From assembly GCA_023417515.1 (NCBI GenBank), contig JAEZFL010000024.1:1-30046 (forward strand): DNA of 30,046 bases, in the 5' to 3' direction. Of the stretch, positions 9,564-17,888 are shown one piece after another. The notes below the pieces were generated by a model. It saw only the letters and a program-made list of their open reading frames with translations. It was not told where the DNA came from and did no database searches. How positions within the stretch are numbered: the stretch's first letter is position 1; every line of letters starts with the position of its first letter. The translations under genes were made by a program, and so were the position numbers. Origin of the DNA: Pseudomonadota bacterium. GTDB taxonomy: Bacteria; Pseudomonadota; Alphaproteobacteria; Sphingomonadales; Sphingomonadaceae.

Positions 9564-9644
9564 TGTCATCCCGGCGAAAACCGGGGTCTCAGGCCATGAA
9601 GGCACCGCCCTGCACGACCAGATCCCGGCCCTCGCCGGGGTGAC
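9564..9644 (+). repeat. Second palindromic repeat, between nuoI and nuoJ
   Basis: The left arm is 9565-9590 and the right arm is 9621-9644. The arms pair over 24 positions with about five mismatches, some of them G-U compatible. The arms begin GTCATCCCGGCG and end CGCCGGGGTGAC. The general plan resembles the nuoG/nuoH element (TCATCCC outer ends, inner self-complementary CCGG runs), but the sequence differs, so it is a separate subfamily. It lies in a 36-codon open frame that starts at 9550 and ends in the ATGA overlapping the nuoJ start. Confidence 0.75.
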
Positions 9645-9656
9645 GGCGAGGCTGTC

Positions 9657-10265
9657 ATGATCGCGACCTTCGTCTTCTATCTGTTCGCGACCCTGGTCGT
9701 GCTGTCGGGCTTCATGACCATCTTCGCGCGCAACCCGGTCCACAACGTGCTGTGGCTGATCCTCGCCTTCTTCAACGCGGCCGGGCTGTTCCTGCTGCTC
9801 GGGGCCGAGTTCCTCGCCTTCCTGCTGGTCATCGTCTACGTCGGCGCGGTCGCGGTGCTGTTCCTGTTCGTCGTGATGATGCTCAATGTCGACGTCGCCG
9901 AGCTTCGCGCCGGGGTTTCCCGTTATTGGGCGCTTGGCGGCGCACTCGCTTTGTTGCTGCTGTTCGAGACGCTGGCGGCCTTGCTCGCCTGGAATGCGGG
10001 CGGCGTGCAGATCGCCGGCCGCGCTCCGACGCCGGCCGACGTGCCGAACATCGAGGCGCTCGGCACGCTCCTCTACACTCGCTACGTCTTCGTTTTCGAG
10101 GCCGCGGGCATCGTGCTGCTGGTCGCGATGGTGGGCGCGATCGTCCTCACCACCCGTCGCCGAGGCGGCCTTCGCCCGCAGAATGTCAGCCGCCAGAACC
10201 GGCGCCGGCCGGGCGAGGCCATCGTCAACGTGAAGCCCGAAGTCGGGCAGGGGGTCGAGCTATGA
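9657..10265 (+). CDS. nuoJ: NADH-quinone oxidoreductase subunit J
   Basis: NuoJ is the ND6-type membrane subunit of complex I, near the junction of the two arms. The 202-residue product has about five hydrophobic helices. The helix-3 region reads GAEFLAFLLVIVYVGAVAVL, which includes the conserved VIVYVGAVAVLFLFVVMML family block. A 35-residue hydrophilic C-terminal tail (TTRRRGGLRPQNVSRQNRRR and on) is typical of alphaproteobacterial NuoJ. ATG 9657 sits in an ATGA overlap with the repeat-derived short frame. The stop overlaps nuoK by four bases. Confidence 0.97.
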   Translation: MIATFVFYLFATLVVLSGFMTIFARNPVHNVLWLILAFFNAAGLFLLLGAEFLAFLLVIVYVGAVAVLFLFVVMMLNVDVAELRAGVSRYWALGGALALLLLFETLAALLAWNAGGVQIAGRAPTPADVPNIEALGTLLYTRYVFVFEAAGIVLLVAMVGAIVLTTRRRGGLRPQNVSRQNRRRPGEAIVNVKPEVGQGVEL

Positions 10266-10567
10266 TCGGCCTGGGTCATTTCCTCGCGGTCGGCGCGATC
10301 CTGTTCGTCCTCGGCGTGTTCGGCATCTTCCTCAACCGGAAGAACGTCATCGTCCTGCTTATGGCGATCGAGCTGATCCTGCTCGCGGTGAACATCAACC
10401 TCGTCGCCTTCTCGGTCTTCCTGAACGACATGGTCGGCCAGGCCTTCGCGATGTTCGTGCTGACGGTCGCCGCGGCCGAAGCGGCGATCGGCCTTGCCAT
10501 CTTGGTCATCTACTTCCGCAACCGCGGCACCATCGCGGTTGACGACATCAATCAGATGAAGGGCTGA
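10262..10567 (+). CDS. nuoK: NADH-quinone oxidoreductase subunit K
   Basis: NuoK is the ND4L-type membrane subunit and part of the charge-transfer path of the complex I membrane arm. The 101-residue product has three helices. The two buried glutamates required for pumping in characterised homologues are present: E37 (MAIELILLAVNINLVAF) and E73 (TVAAAEAAIGLAILV). The gene starts at ATG 10262, in an ATGA overlap with nuoJ. It ends at TGA 10565-10567, one base before the GTG of nuoL. The length is standard. Confidence 0.98.
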   Translation: MIGLGHFLAVGAILFVLGVFGIFLNRKNVIVLLMAIELILLAVNINLVAFSVFLNDMVGQAFAMFVLTVAAAEAAIGLAILVIYFRNRGTIAVDDINQMKG

Positions 10568-10568
10568 C

Positions 10569-12617
10569 GTGATCCAGGCGATCGTCTTCCTGCCGCTGCT
10601 TGCGGCAATCGTCGCGGGGCTCGGCGGCCGCTTCATCGGCAATTTCGCCGCGAAGCTGGTCACCACCGGTGCCCTGTTCGTGTCGATGTTCCTGTCGTGG
10701 CCGATCTTCCTCGGCTTCCTCGCGGGAACCGCCGAGGCGGGGAATGTCCCGGTGCTGACCTGGATCCAGTCGGGCGACCTCCAGGTCAACTGGTCGCTGT
10801 GGGTCGACAGCCTGACCGCGGTGATGCTGGTCGTGGTCACCACCGTCTCGGCGCTGGTCCACCTCTACAGCTGGGGCTACATGGCGGAGGATCCGTCGCA
10901 GCCCCGCTTCTTCGCCTATCTGTCGCTGTTCACCTTCGCGATGCTGATGCTGGTGACGGCCGACAACCTCGTCCAGATGTTCTTCGGCTGGGAAGGCGTC
11001 GGCCTCGCCTCCTACCTGCTGATCGGCTTCTGGTACCACAAGCCGTCGGCCAACGCGGCGGCGATGAAGGCGTTCGTCGTCAACCGGGTCGGCGATTTCG
11101 GCTTCATGCTCGGCATGTTCGGAATCTTCCTGGTGTTCGGCACCATGTCGATCGGCGAGATTCTCGGCGCCGCGCCGAACTTCGCCGGTTCGACGATCGG
11201 CTTCCTCGGCTACCGGGTCGATACCCTGACCCTGCTCTGCATCCTCCTGTTCATCGGAGCGATGGGCAAGTCGGCGCAGCTCGGCCTGCATACCTGGCTT
11301 CCGGACGCGATGGAGGGCCCGACTCCGGTCTCCGCGCTGATCCACGCCGCGACCATGGTCACCGCCGGCGTGTTCATGGTGTGCCGGATGTCGCCCCTGT
11401 TCGAGCAGAGCGACACGGCGCTCGCGCTCGTCACCTTCGTCGGGGCGGCCACCGCCTTGTTCGCGGCGACGGTCGGAACGGTCCAGAACGACATCAAGCG
11501 GGTCATCGCTTATTCGACCTGCTCGCAGCTCGGCTACATGTTCTTCGCCGCGGGCGTCGGCGCTTATGGCGCGGCGATGTTCCACCTGTTCACGCACGCC
11601 TTCTTCAAGGCTTTGCTGTTCCTGGGCGCGGGCTCGGTCATCCATGCCATGCACCACGAGCAGGACATGCGCTTCTACGGCGGCCTTCGTAAGTCGATCC
11701 CGCTGACCTTCTGGGCGATGATGATCGGCACTCTGGCGATCACCGGCGTGGGCGTCATCCAGATCGCGGGGCTGCCGAGCTTCGGCTTCGCCGGCTTCTT
11801 CTCCAAGGACGCGATCATCGAGAGCGCCTATGCGAGCGGCGCTGCCGTTTCCGGCTTCGCCTTCTTCGTCGGCGTGGTCGCGGCGATGCTGACCAGCTTC
11901 TACTCCTGGCGCCTCATGTTCCTGACCTTCTGGGGCAAGCCGCGCTGGGCCGCGTCCGAGCATATCCAGCACGCCGTCCACGGCCATCACGACACGCCGG
12001 ACGAGGAGCATGGCGACAGCAGCCCGGCCGACCTCGCGCCCACCGAGGGCACCGCCGGCTATCATCCGCACGAGAGCCCGTGGACCATGCTGGTCCCGCT
12101 GGCCTTGCTGTCGCTGGGCGCGATCGCCGCGGGCATGGCCTTTCACCACGCCTTCATCGACAGCCATGAGGGCGAGCTTTTCTGGAACGGCGCGCTCGCG
12201 TTCGACACGCACCTGATGCACGCCATCCATGACGTGCCGATGTGGGTGAAGCTGTCGCCGGCGGTGGCGATGCTCATCGGCCTGGCCTTCGCCTTCTACG
12301 CCTATATCCGGCGGCCGAGCTTCGCGGCGAAGGCGGCGGATCACCTGCGCGTCCTCTACACCTTCTTCTACAACAAATGGTATTTCGACGAGCTCTATGA
12401 CCGCGTGATCGTACGTCCCGCGCTCTGGTTCGGCCGCCTGTTCTGGAAGGGGGGCGACGAACGGACGATCGATCGCTTCGGGCCTGACGGAGTCGCCGCC
12501 GTCGTCGCTGCCGGGACCCGCGTCACGGCGCGGCTGCAGTCCGGCTATGTCTACACCTACGCCTTCTGGATGCTGCTCGGCATCACCGGCCTCGTCACCT
12601 GGATCTTTGCGCGGTGA
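10569..12617 (+). CDS. nuoL: NADH-quinone oxidoreductase subunit L
   Basis: NuoL is the distal antiporter-like proton-pumping subunit (ND5 type) of complex I, with the lateral helix that runs along the membrane arm. The 682-residue product starts at GTG 10569. Key residues are visible: E142 in FFGWEGVGLASYLLIGFWYH and K234 in GAMGKSAQLGLHTWLPDAME. FFKALLFLGAGSVIHA and the loop LPSFGFAGFFSKD are also typical. A hydrophilic loop at about residues 464-500 is unusually rich in His (EHIQHAVHGHHD and YHPHE). The stop overlaps the GTG start of nuoM (GTGA). Confidence 0.98.
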   Translation: MIQAIVFLPLLAAIVAGLGGRFIGNFAAKLVTTGALFVSMFLSWPIFLGFLAGTAEAGNVPVLTWIQSGDLQVNWSLWVDSLTAVMLVVVTTVSALVHLYSWGYMAEDPSQPRFFAYLSLFTFAMLMLVTADNLVQMFFGWEGVGLASYLLIGFWYHKPSANAAAMKAFVVNRVGDFGFMLGMFGIFLVFGTMSIGEILGAAPNFAGSTIGFLGYRVDTLTLLCILLFIGAMGKSAQLGLHTWLPDAMEGPTPVSALIHAATMVTAGVFMVCRMSPLFEQSDTALALVTFVGAATALFAATVGTVQNDIKRVIAYSTCSQLGYMFFAAGVGAYGAAMFHLFTHAFFKALLFLGAGSVIHAMHHEQDMRFYGGLRKSIPLTFWAMMIGTLAITGVGVIQIAGLPSFGFAGFFSKDAIIESAYASGAAVSGFAFFVGVVAAMLTSFYSWRLMFLTFWGKPRWAASEHIQHAVHGHHDTPDEEHGDSSPADLAPTEGTAGYHPHESPWTMLVPLALLSLGAIAAGMAFHHAFIDSHEGELFWNGALAFDTHLMHAIHDVPMWVKLSPAVAMLIGLAFAFYAYIRRPSFAAKAADHLRVLYTFFYNKWYFDELYDRVIVRPALWFGRLFWKGGDERTIDRFGPDGVAAVVAAGTRVTARLQSGYVYTYAFWMLLGITGLVTWIFAR

Positions 12618-14194
12618 ACCAGCTCGATTTCCCAATCCTGTCGCTGATGCTGGCGATCCCGACGATCGCCGCGGTCGCCTGTTTCTACGTGAGCGCTTCC
12701 GCCGCCCGTGCGCTGGCGCTTGCCGCGACGCTCGTCGATCTCGCACTCGGCATCCTGCTGTGGGCGACCTACGAGGTGGGCGGCGCGCAGTGGCAGTTCG
12801 TCGAGCATGTCGACCTGTTCGGCCGCTTCGCCTGGGCGCTCGGCATCGACGGCATCGCCTTGATGCTGATCATGCTCAGCGTGTTCCTGATGCCGATCTG
12901 CATCCTTGCCAGCGCCGCGATCAAGGACCGGGTGCAGGAATATATGGCCTCGTTCCTGCTGATGGAGGTGCTGATGATCGGCGTCTTCATGGCGCAGGAC
13001 ATCTTCCTCTTCTACATCTTCTTCGAGGCCGGCCTCATCCCGATGTATCTCATCATCGGCATCTGGGGCGGCGCCAACCGAATCTACGCGGCCTACAAAT
13101 TCTTCCTCTACACCCTGCTCGGGTCGGTGCTGATGCTGATCGCGATGCTGTGGATGGTGAACCATGCCGGGACCACCAGCATCCCGGTCCTCCTGAACAC
13201 CGACTTCCCGCCGGAAGCGCAGACCTGGCTGTTCCTCGCCTTCCTCGCGAGCTTCGCGGTCAAGCTGCCGATGTGGCCGGTCCACACCTGGCTTCCGGAC
13301 GCTCACGTGCAGGCGCCGACCGCCGGATCGGTGATCCTCGCCGGCGTTCTGCTGAAGCTCGGCGGCTACGGCTTCGTGCGCTTCTCGCTGCCGATGTTCC
13401 CGGAGGCCTCGAACCAGCTGTTCTGGCTGATCATGGGCCTCAGCATGGTGGCGATCGTCTACACCTCGCTCGTCGCGCTGGTGCAGAAGGACATGAAGAA
13501 GCTGATCGCTTATTCGTCGGTCGCTCACATGGCGTTCGTGACGATCGGCCTGTTCTCGTTCAACCGCCAGGGCATCGAGGGCGGCCTCATCGTCATGCTG
13601 AGCCACGGCCTCGTGTCGGGCGCGCTCTTCCTGTGCGTCGGGGTCGTCTACGACCGGATGCACACCCGCGAGATCGAACGCTATGGCGGCGTTGCCAACA
13701 ACATGCCGGCCTATGCCGTCCTGTTCATGCTGTTCACCATGGCCGCGGTCGGCCTGCCGGGGACCAGCGGCTTCGTCGGCGAGTTCCTCAGCATGCTGGG
13801 CGCCTATCGCGCCCACAGCCTGGTGGCGTTCGTCGCGGCGACCGGGATCATCCTCGGCGCAGCTTACATGCTTCTGCTCTACTGGCGGATCGTCTTTGGA
13901 ACCGCACGCACACCTGAAGCCGCGGCGATGCGCGACCTCAACCCGCGCGAGTTCCTGTTCATGGCGCCGATCGCCGCAATCGTCCTGTGGATGGGCGTCT
14001 ATCCCGAAAGCTTCATCGCGCCGATGCGCAATGACGTCGGGATCCTCGTCGAGCGGATCTCGCGCGCCGCTCCCGCGGGCGACGCCCAGCTCACCCCGGG
14101 CAGGCCGCGCCCCGCAACCGATGCCCATGTCGCTCCCGGCGCTGCCGAGGGCCACGACACGACCGCACCTGTCGGCGCTGAGGAGGCGCACTGA
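12614..14194 (+). CDS. nuoM: NADH-quinone oxidoreductase subunit M
   Basis: NuoM is an antiporter-like proton-pumping subunit (ND4 type). The 526-residue product starts at GTG 12614. It has about 14 hydrophobic helices. The conserved E138 lies in FFEAGLIPMYLIIGIWGG and K217 in FAVKLPMWPVHTWLPDAH; QKDMKKLIAYSSVAHMAF is the standard family block. After the last helix comes a hydrophilic tail of roughly 45 residues rich in Ala, Pro and His, which is longer than usual. The stop and the nuoN start share one base (TGATG at 14192-14196). Confidence 0.98.
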   Translation: MNQLDFPILSLMLAIPTIAAVACFYVSASAARALALAATLVDLALGILLWATYEVGGAQWQFVEHVDLFGRFAWALGIDGIALMLIMLSVFLMPICILASAAIKDRVQEYMASFLLMEVLMIGVFMAQDIFLFYIFFEAGLIPMYLIIGIWGGANRIYAAYKFFLYTLLGSVLMLIAMLWMVNHAGTTSIPVLLNTDFPPEAQTWLFLAFLASFAVKLPMWPVHTWLPDAHVQAPTAGSVILAGVLLKLGGYGFVRFSLPMFPEASNQLFWLIMGLSMVAIVYTSLVALVQKDMKKLIAYSSVAHMAFVTIGLFSFNRQGIEGGLIVMLSHGLVSGALFLCVGVVYDRMHTREIERYGGVANNMPAYAVLFMLFTMAAVGLPGTSGFVGEFLSMLGAYRAHSLVAFVAATGIILGAAYMLLLYWRIVFGTARTPEAAAMRDLNPREFLFMAPIAAIVLWMGVYPESFIAPMRNDVGILVERISRAAPAGDAQLTPGRPRPATDAHVAPGAAEGHDTTAPVGAEEAH

Positions 14195-15639
14195 TGTACA
14201 GCGACCTGCTCCTCGTCGCTCCCGAGCTGTTCCTCACCGTTTCCGCGCTCGTGCTGCTGCTGTGGTCGGCGTGGGGCGGCGACAAGGCCGCCAGGGCGAT
14301 CACCTGGGTCGCAGTCGCCGCGCTCGTGGTGGCCACCTTCCTGATCCCGGTGGAATCCGGGGCCGACGCGGTCGCCTTCGCCGGCCTCGTCACCAGCGAT
14401 CTGTTCGCCGGCTTCTCGCGCGTGCTGGTCTATGGCGCCGCCGCCGTGGCCCTGCTCGCCGCCGCCGCGTGGTTCGGCCGGGCAGGGGACTATAAGGCGG
14501 AATATTCGGTCCTCATCATGTTCGCAGCGATCGGCATGGGCATGATGGTGTCCGCCACCGACCTGCTGACGCTCTATGTCGGTCTCGAGATGCAGAGCCT
14601 CGCGGCCTATGTGCTCGCATCCTTCCAGCGCACCGACGCACGCTCGGCCGAGGCGGGCCTCAAATATTTCGTGCTCGGAGCGCTTGCGAGCGGCTTGCTG
14701 CTCTACGGCATCTCCCTGCTCTACGGCTTCACCGGCTCGACCATGTTCGGCGACATCGCCGCCGCGCTCGGCACCCCGGCCAACGAGGGCATCGAGCTCG
14801 GCCGCCTGTTCGGAATCGTCTTCGTGCTCGGCGGGATCGCGTTCAAGGTCTCGGCCGTGCCGTTCCACATGTGGACCCCGGACGTCTATGAAGGCGCGCC
14901 GACGCCGGTCACCGCCTTCTTCGCCTCGGCTCCGAAGGTTGCGGCAATGGCGCTGCTCGTCCGGGTCACCCTCGACGCGCTCGGGCCGGCGATCGACGCC
15001 TGGCAGCAGATCGTCATCTTCATGGCGCTTGCCTCGACCATCCTCGGCGGAGTCGCGGCGATCGGCCAGCGTAACATCAAGAGGCTGCTCGCCTACAGCT
15101 CGATCAACAATGTCGGCTTCGCGCTGGTCGGCCTCGCCGCCGGCGGTCCGGAGGGCGCCGCGTCGGTGCTGTTCTACATGACGGTCTACATCGTCATGAC
15201 CCTGGGCGCGTTCCTGGTGGTTCTGCGCATGCGCGGCCAGGACGGCGAGCCGGTCGAGTCGATCGCCAGCCTGTCGGGCCTGTCGCGCACCCGCCCCGGA
15301 CTCGCCGCGGCGATGGGCGTGTTCATGCTCAGCCTCGCCGGCATCCCGCCCTTGTTCGGTTTCTGGCCGAAATTCGTGGTGTTCGAAGCGGCGGTGCGCG
15401 CGGACCTCGCCTGGCTGGCGGCGGTCGCCATCGCGACCTCGGTGATCAGCGCCTTCTATTACATCAAGATCGTCAAGATCATGTATTTCGACGAGTCCGC
15501 CCCCGCCTATCTCAAGGAGCGCGAGCCGATCATCGCCGGCCTCATGCTGGTCGCCGCGCTCGCGGTGTCGCCGCTCGGCTATCTGACGATCCCGTATCTG
15601 GCGCCGCTGACCGACGCCGCGGCCGCCTCGCTGTTCTGA
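14194..15639 (+). CDS. nuoN: NADH-quinone oxidoreductase subunit N
   Basis: NuoN is the third antiporter-like pumping subunit (ND2 type) of complex I. The 481-residue product has about 14 hydrophobic helices. Family motifs include DLLTLYVGLEMQSLAAYVLA (with the conserved Glu), GIAFKVSAVPFHMWTPDVYE and QRNIKRLLAYSSINNVGFAL. The loop AGIPPLFGFWPKFVVFEAAV lies near the C-terminal third. It is the last nuo gene. Its TGA stop at 15637-15639 is followed directly by a long hairpin, which probably ends or trims the operon transcript before birA. Confidence 0.98.
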   Translation: MYSDLLLVAPELFLTVSALVLLLWSAWGGDKAARAITWVAVAALVVATFLIPVESGADAVAFAGLVTSDLFAGFSRVLVYGAAAVALLAAAAWFGRAGDYKAEYSVLIMFAAIGMGMMVSATDLLTLYVGLEMQSLAAYVLASFQRTDARSAEAGLKYFVLGALASGLLLYGISLLYGFTGSTMFGDIAAALGTPANEGIELGRLFGIVFVLGGIAFKVSAVPFHMWTPDVYEGAPTPVTAFFASAPKVAAMALLVRVTLDALGPAIDAWQQIVIFMALASTILGGVAAIGQRNIKRLLAYSSINNVGFALVGLAAGGPEGAASVLFYMTVYIVMTLGAFLVVLRMRGQDGEPVESIASLSGLSRTRPGLAAAMGVFMLSLAGIPPLFGFWPKFVVFEAAVRADLAWLAAVAIATSVISAFYYIKIVKIMYFDESAPAYLKEREPIIAGLMLVAALAVSPLGYLTIPYLAPLTDAAAASLF

Positions 15640-15640
15640 A

Positions 15641-15675
15641 TTCCTCCCCATGAAGCTGCGCTTCACGGGGAGGAA
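15641..15675 (+). repeat. Solo hairpin repeat after nuoN (possible terminator)
   Basis: This is a 35-base inverted repeat: nine pairs (TTCCTCCCC with GGGGAGGAA), one A/C mismatch, then six pairs (TGAAGC with GCTTCA) around a three-base loop. It starts one base after the nuoN stop. There is no U-run, so it is not a classical intrinsic terminator, though it could pause transcription or protect the nuo 3' end. The same CCCCATGAAGC module occurs in the two larger composite repeats at 17743 and 19814, so it belongs to that family. Confidence 0.8.
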
Positions 15676-15718
15676 CTGAAGCCTCGACTACGCTCGGGAC
15701 GAGCGGGTAGTTGGACGC

Positions 15719-16408
15719 GTGTCACTGATCCTCACGCTCCCCGAAACCGGCTCGACCAATGACGATCTGATCGCGCGAGCCGCCGCAGGCGCGCCCGAAG
15801 GCCTCTGGCTTCGCGCCGAGGTGCAGACCGGCGGCAAGGGCCGACAGGGCCGGGCGTGGATGTCGCCGCCGGGCAACCTCCACGCCAGCACTTTGGTGCG
15901 GCTGCGCCCGGGCGATCCGCCGGCGCCAACCCTGGCCCTGGTGTCCGCCGTCGCCCTGCACGAGGCGGTGGCGCTCTACGCGCCCGCGGTCCGGATCAAA
16001 TGGCCGAACGACCTGCTCGCCGACGACGCGAAGCTCGCCGGCATCCTTCTCGAGCGGTCGGGAGACGCGGTGGTGATCGGTTTCGGAGTCAACCTGGCGC
16101 ATCATCCCGAAGGGCTCGAGCGGCCCGTGACCAGCCTCCAGCGGCTGACCGGTGCCGCGCCCGAGCCCGGCGCCTTCGTCGAGCTGCTTGAAGAGACCTT
16201 CGCGCGCTGGCTCGGCCGCTGGCGCGGGGAGGGGGTGGCGCCGGTCCGCCGCGCCTGGCTCGCCGCCGCTCATCCGCTCGGCACCGCCCTATCCACATCG
16301 GAAGGCGAAGGTCTGTTCGACGGCCTCGACGAGGATGGCGCGCTTCGTCTTCGCCTCCCGGGCGGCGCCACGCGCGTGATCCACGCCGGCGACGTGTTCC
16401 TGATCTAG
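15719..16408 (+). CDS. birA: Biotin--[acetyl-CoA-carboxylase] ligase, short form
   Basis: This enzyme activates biotin with ATP and attaches it to the lysine of biotin carboxyl carrier domains. The 229-residue product from GTG 15719 starts directly with the catalytic domain (TLPETGSTNDDLIARA). It has no N-terminal winged-helix domain, so it is the non-regulatory class. The biotinyl-AMP loop is GGKGRQGRAW (residues 38-47). IKWPNDLLADDAKLAGILLE carries the conserved catalytic-site lysine. A C-terminal SH3-like cap ends GGATRVIHAGDVFLI. It follows nuoN by 79 bases. Its stop codon forms CTAG with the stop of the convergent acetyltransferase gene. Confidence 0.93.
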   Translation: MSLILTLPETGSTNDDLIARAAAGAPEGLWLRAEVQTGGKGRQGRAWMSPPGNLHASTLVRLRPGDPPAPTLALVSAVALHEAVALYAPAVRIKWPNDLLADDAKLAGILLERSGDAVVIGFGVNLAHHPEGLERPVTSLQRLTGAAPEPGAFVELLEETFARWLGRWRGEGVAPVRRAWLAAAHPLGTALSTSEGEGLFDGLDEDGALRLRLPGGATRVIHAGDVFLI

Positions 16409-16902
16409 GGGCGCCGGAGCTCGTAATAGACGCTGTCGCACCATTCCTCGCCGAGCAGCCAGGTGCGCTCGGCGCGGTGGGTGAAGGTGAAGCCGAGCCG
16501 TTCCAGCAGCCGGATCGAGGGCGTGTTGCGCGGATCGATGTCCGCCCTGAGCGCCGGCAAGTCGAAGCGGTCGAAGATGTGGCCGATGACCGCGGTCATC
16601 GCTTCGGTGGCATAGCCTCTGCCCCAATGGTCGGGGTGGAGGATGTAGCCGATCTCCGGAAGCCGGTAGCAGCCGCATTTGCCGATCAGCTCGCCGTCCA
16701 GCTCGATGATGAAGTCGCAGCCGCCGCGCTCCGGTGCCGCGATCATCTCGCCGAGCCAGTCACGCGTCTGGTCCAGGCCCTCGTGCGGCAGCGACGACCA
16801 GTAGCGCATCGCGCGCCGGTCGCTGAGGATTCGGTGCATCGCCGTCAGGTCGTCCGCCCGCGCCTTGCGCAGCAGCAGCCGTTGCGTGCGGATCGCGTCC
16901 AT
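16405..16902 (-). CDS. GNAT-family N-acetyltransferase (RimJ/RimL-like)
   Basis: The product is 165 residues starting MDAIRTQRLLLRKARADDL, the usual opening of the RimJ-type acetyltransferases that use acetyl-CoA on protein N-termini or small amines. The acetyl-CoA-binding signature is IGYILHPDHWGRGYATEAM. NTPSIRLLERLGFTFTH follows and is typical. An in-frame ATG at 16929 would add nine residues but has no ribosome site. The ATG at 16902 has AGGA a few bases before it, so it is preferred. It is convergent with birA, sharing CTAG at 16405-16408, and divergent from coaX. The substrate cannot be predicted. Confidence 0.87.
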   Translation of the reverse strand: MDAIRTQRLLLRKARADDLTAMHRILSDRRAMRYWSSLPHEGLDQTRDWLGEMIAAPERGGCDFIIELDGELIGKCGCYRLPEIGYILHPDHWGRGYATEAMTAVIGHIFDRFDLPALRADIDPRNTPSIRLLERLGFTFTHRAERTWLLGEEWCDSVYYELRRP

Positions 16903-16948
16903 GGGTCCTGCGCTAGCCAAGGCGCGCATGCGTGGCTAGTGACGGCCC

Positions 16949-17731
16949 ATGCTTCTCGCCATCGACGCCGGCAACACCAACCTGGTCTTCGCGCTCGTCG
17001 AGGAGGGCGTGATCCGTGCCCGCTGGCGCATCGCCACCGACCCGCGCCGCACCGCCGACCAATATGCGGTTTGGCTTCACCAGCTGCTCGAGCTCGAAGG
17101 CTTCGCCAAGACCGACGTCGAGGCGGTGATCATCGGTACGGTGGTGCCGCGCGCGCTCCACAATCTCGAAGTGCTCGCCAGCAAATATTTCGGAGTCGAG
17201 CCGCTGATCGCGGGCCAGGGCGAGGCGGCGTGGCCGATCGAGCTGGACGTCGTCGAGCCGCGCAGCGTCGGCGCCGACCGGGTGCTCGATGCCATCGCGG
17301 CCCATGCGCTCCACGAGGGCGACCTCATCGTCATCGATTTCGGCACCGCCACGACATTCGATCTCATCGATTATGACGGCGCCTATAAGGGCGGGATCAT
17401 CGCGCCGGGCATCAACCTGTCGCTCGACGCTTTGGTCAGTGCCGCCGCCAAGCTGCCCCGAATCGCCATCGAGGCACCCATGACGGGCAGCGTCATCGGC
17501 CGCACGACCGAGGACCAGATGCATATCGGCATCTTCTGGGGCTATGTCGCGATGATGGAAGGCCTCACCGCCCGAATGAAGGCGGAGGTCGGCCGCCCGG
17601 TGAAGGTCGTCGCCACCGGCGGCCTCGCATTGCTGTTCGACCAGCATAGCGAGATGTTCGACGCGATCGAGCCCGACCTCACCATCCAGGGCCTTGCGAT
17701 GCTCTACGCGCGGAGCCAAAGCGGCGGCTGA
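16949..17731 (+). CDS. coaX: Type III pantothenate kinase
   Basis: CoaX phosphorylates pantothenate, the first step of coenzyme A synthesis. It is not feedback-inhibited by CoA and needs a monovalent cation. The 260-residue product has the ASKHA-fold motifs: DAGNTN at 6-11 (phosphate 1 loop), PRSVGADRVLDAIAAH with GADR at 108-111 (pantothenate site and catalytic Asp), and IDFGTATTFDLID at about 129-141. GGIIAPGINLSLDAL and VVATGGLALLF complete the family pattern. The GNAT gene lies divergent 46 bases upstream. A composite repeat separates coaX from rnj. Confidence 0.96.
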   Translation: MLLAIDAGNTNLVFALVEEGVIRARWRIATDPRRTADQYAVWLHQLLELEGFAKTDVEAVIIGTVVPRALHNLEVLASKYFGVEPLIAGQGEAAWPIELDVVEPRSVGADRVLDAIAAHALHEGDLIVIDFGTATTFDLIDYDGAYKGGIIAPGINLSLDALVSAAAKLPRIAIEAPMTGSVIGRTTEDQMHIGIFWGYVAMMEGLTARMKAEVGRPVKVVATGGLALLFDQHSEMFDAIEPDLTIQGLAMLYARSQSGG

Positions 17732-17742
17732 TAGTCGGTCTC

Positions 17743-17888
17743 TCATCCTCCCTGTCCGCGAAGCGGATGGGGAGGGGGACCGCTCGCGAAGCGAGCGGTG
17801 GAGGGGCTGTTCGAAATGGGGCGCCAAGTCCCTCCACCGCCTTCGGCGGTCCCCCTCCCCATGAAGCTCCGCTTCACAGGGAGGATGA
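17743..17888 (+). repeat. Composite inverted hairpin repeat in the rnj leader
   Basis: This is a 146-base element made of two copies of a roughly 60-base unit in opposite orientation (17743-17806 and 17830-17888), separated by 23 bases. Each unit reads TCATCCTCCCTGT, a variable hairpin tip, ATGGGGAGGGGGACCGC, a second variable tip, then GCGGTGGAGGG. The tips differ between units but each is self-complementary (for example ACCGCTCGC with GCGAGCGGT). It ends 13 bases before the rnj start, just ahead of the likely ribosome site AAGAAGGA. No promoter was identified in it. Confidence 0.88.

Noticed and set aside
9550..9660. 36-residue protein between nuoI and nuoJ
   Set aside because: It is largely repeat-derived sequence. 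It is kept only as a coupling observation.
10548..15666. Long minus-strand frames opposite nuoL, nuoM and nuoN
   Set aside because: These are antisense shadows with His/Asp/Glu/Arg-rich low-complexity products, opposite well-defined membrane subunits.
15641..15675. Classical rho-independent terminator after nuoN
   Set aside because: The stem is strong but no U-run follows, so I annotate it as a repeat with possible termination activity only.
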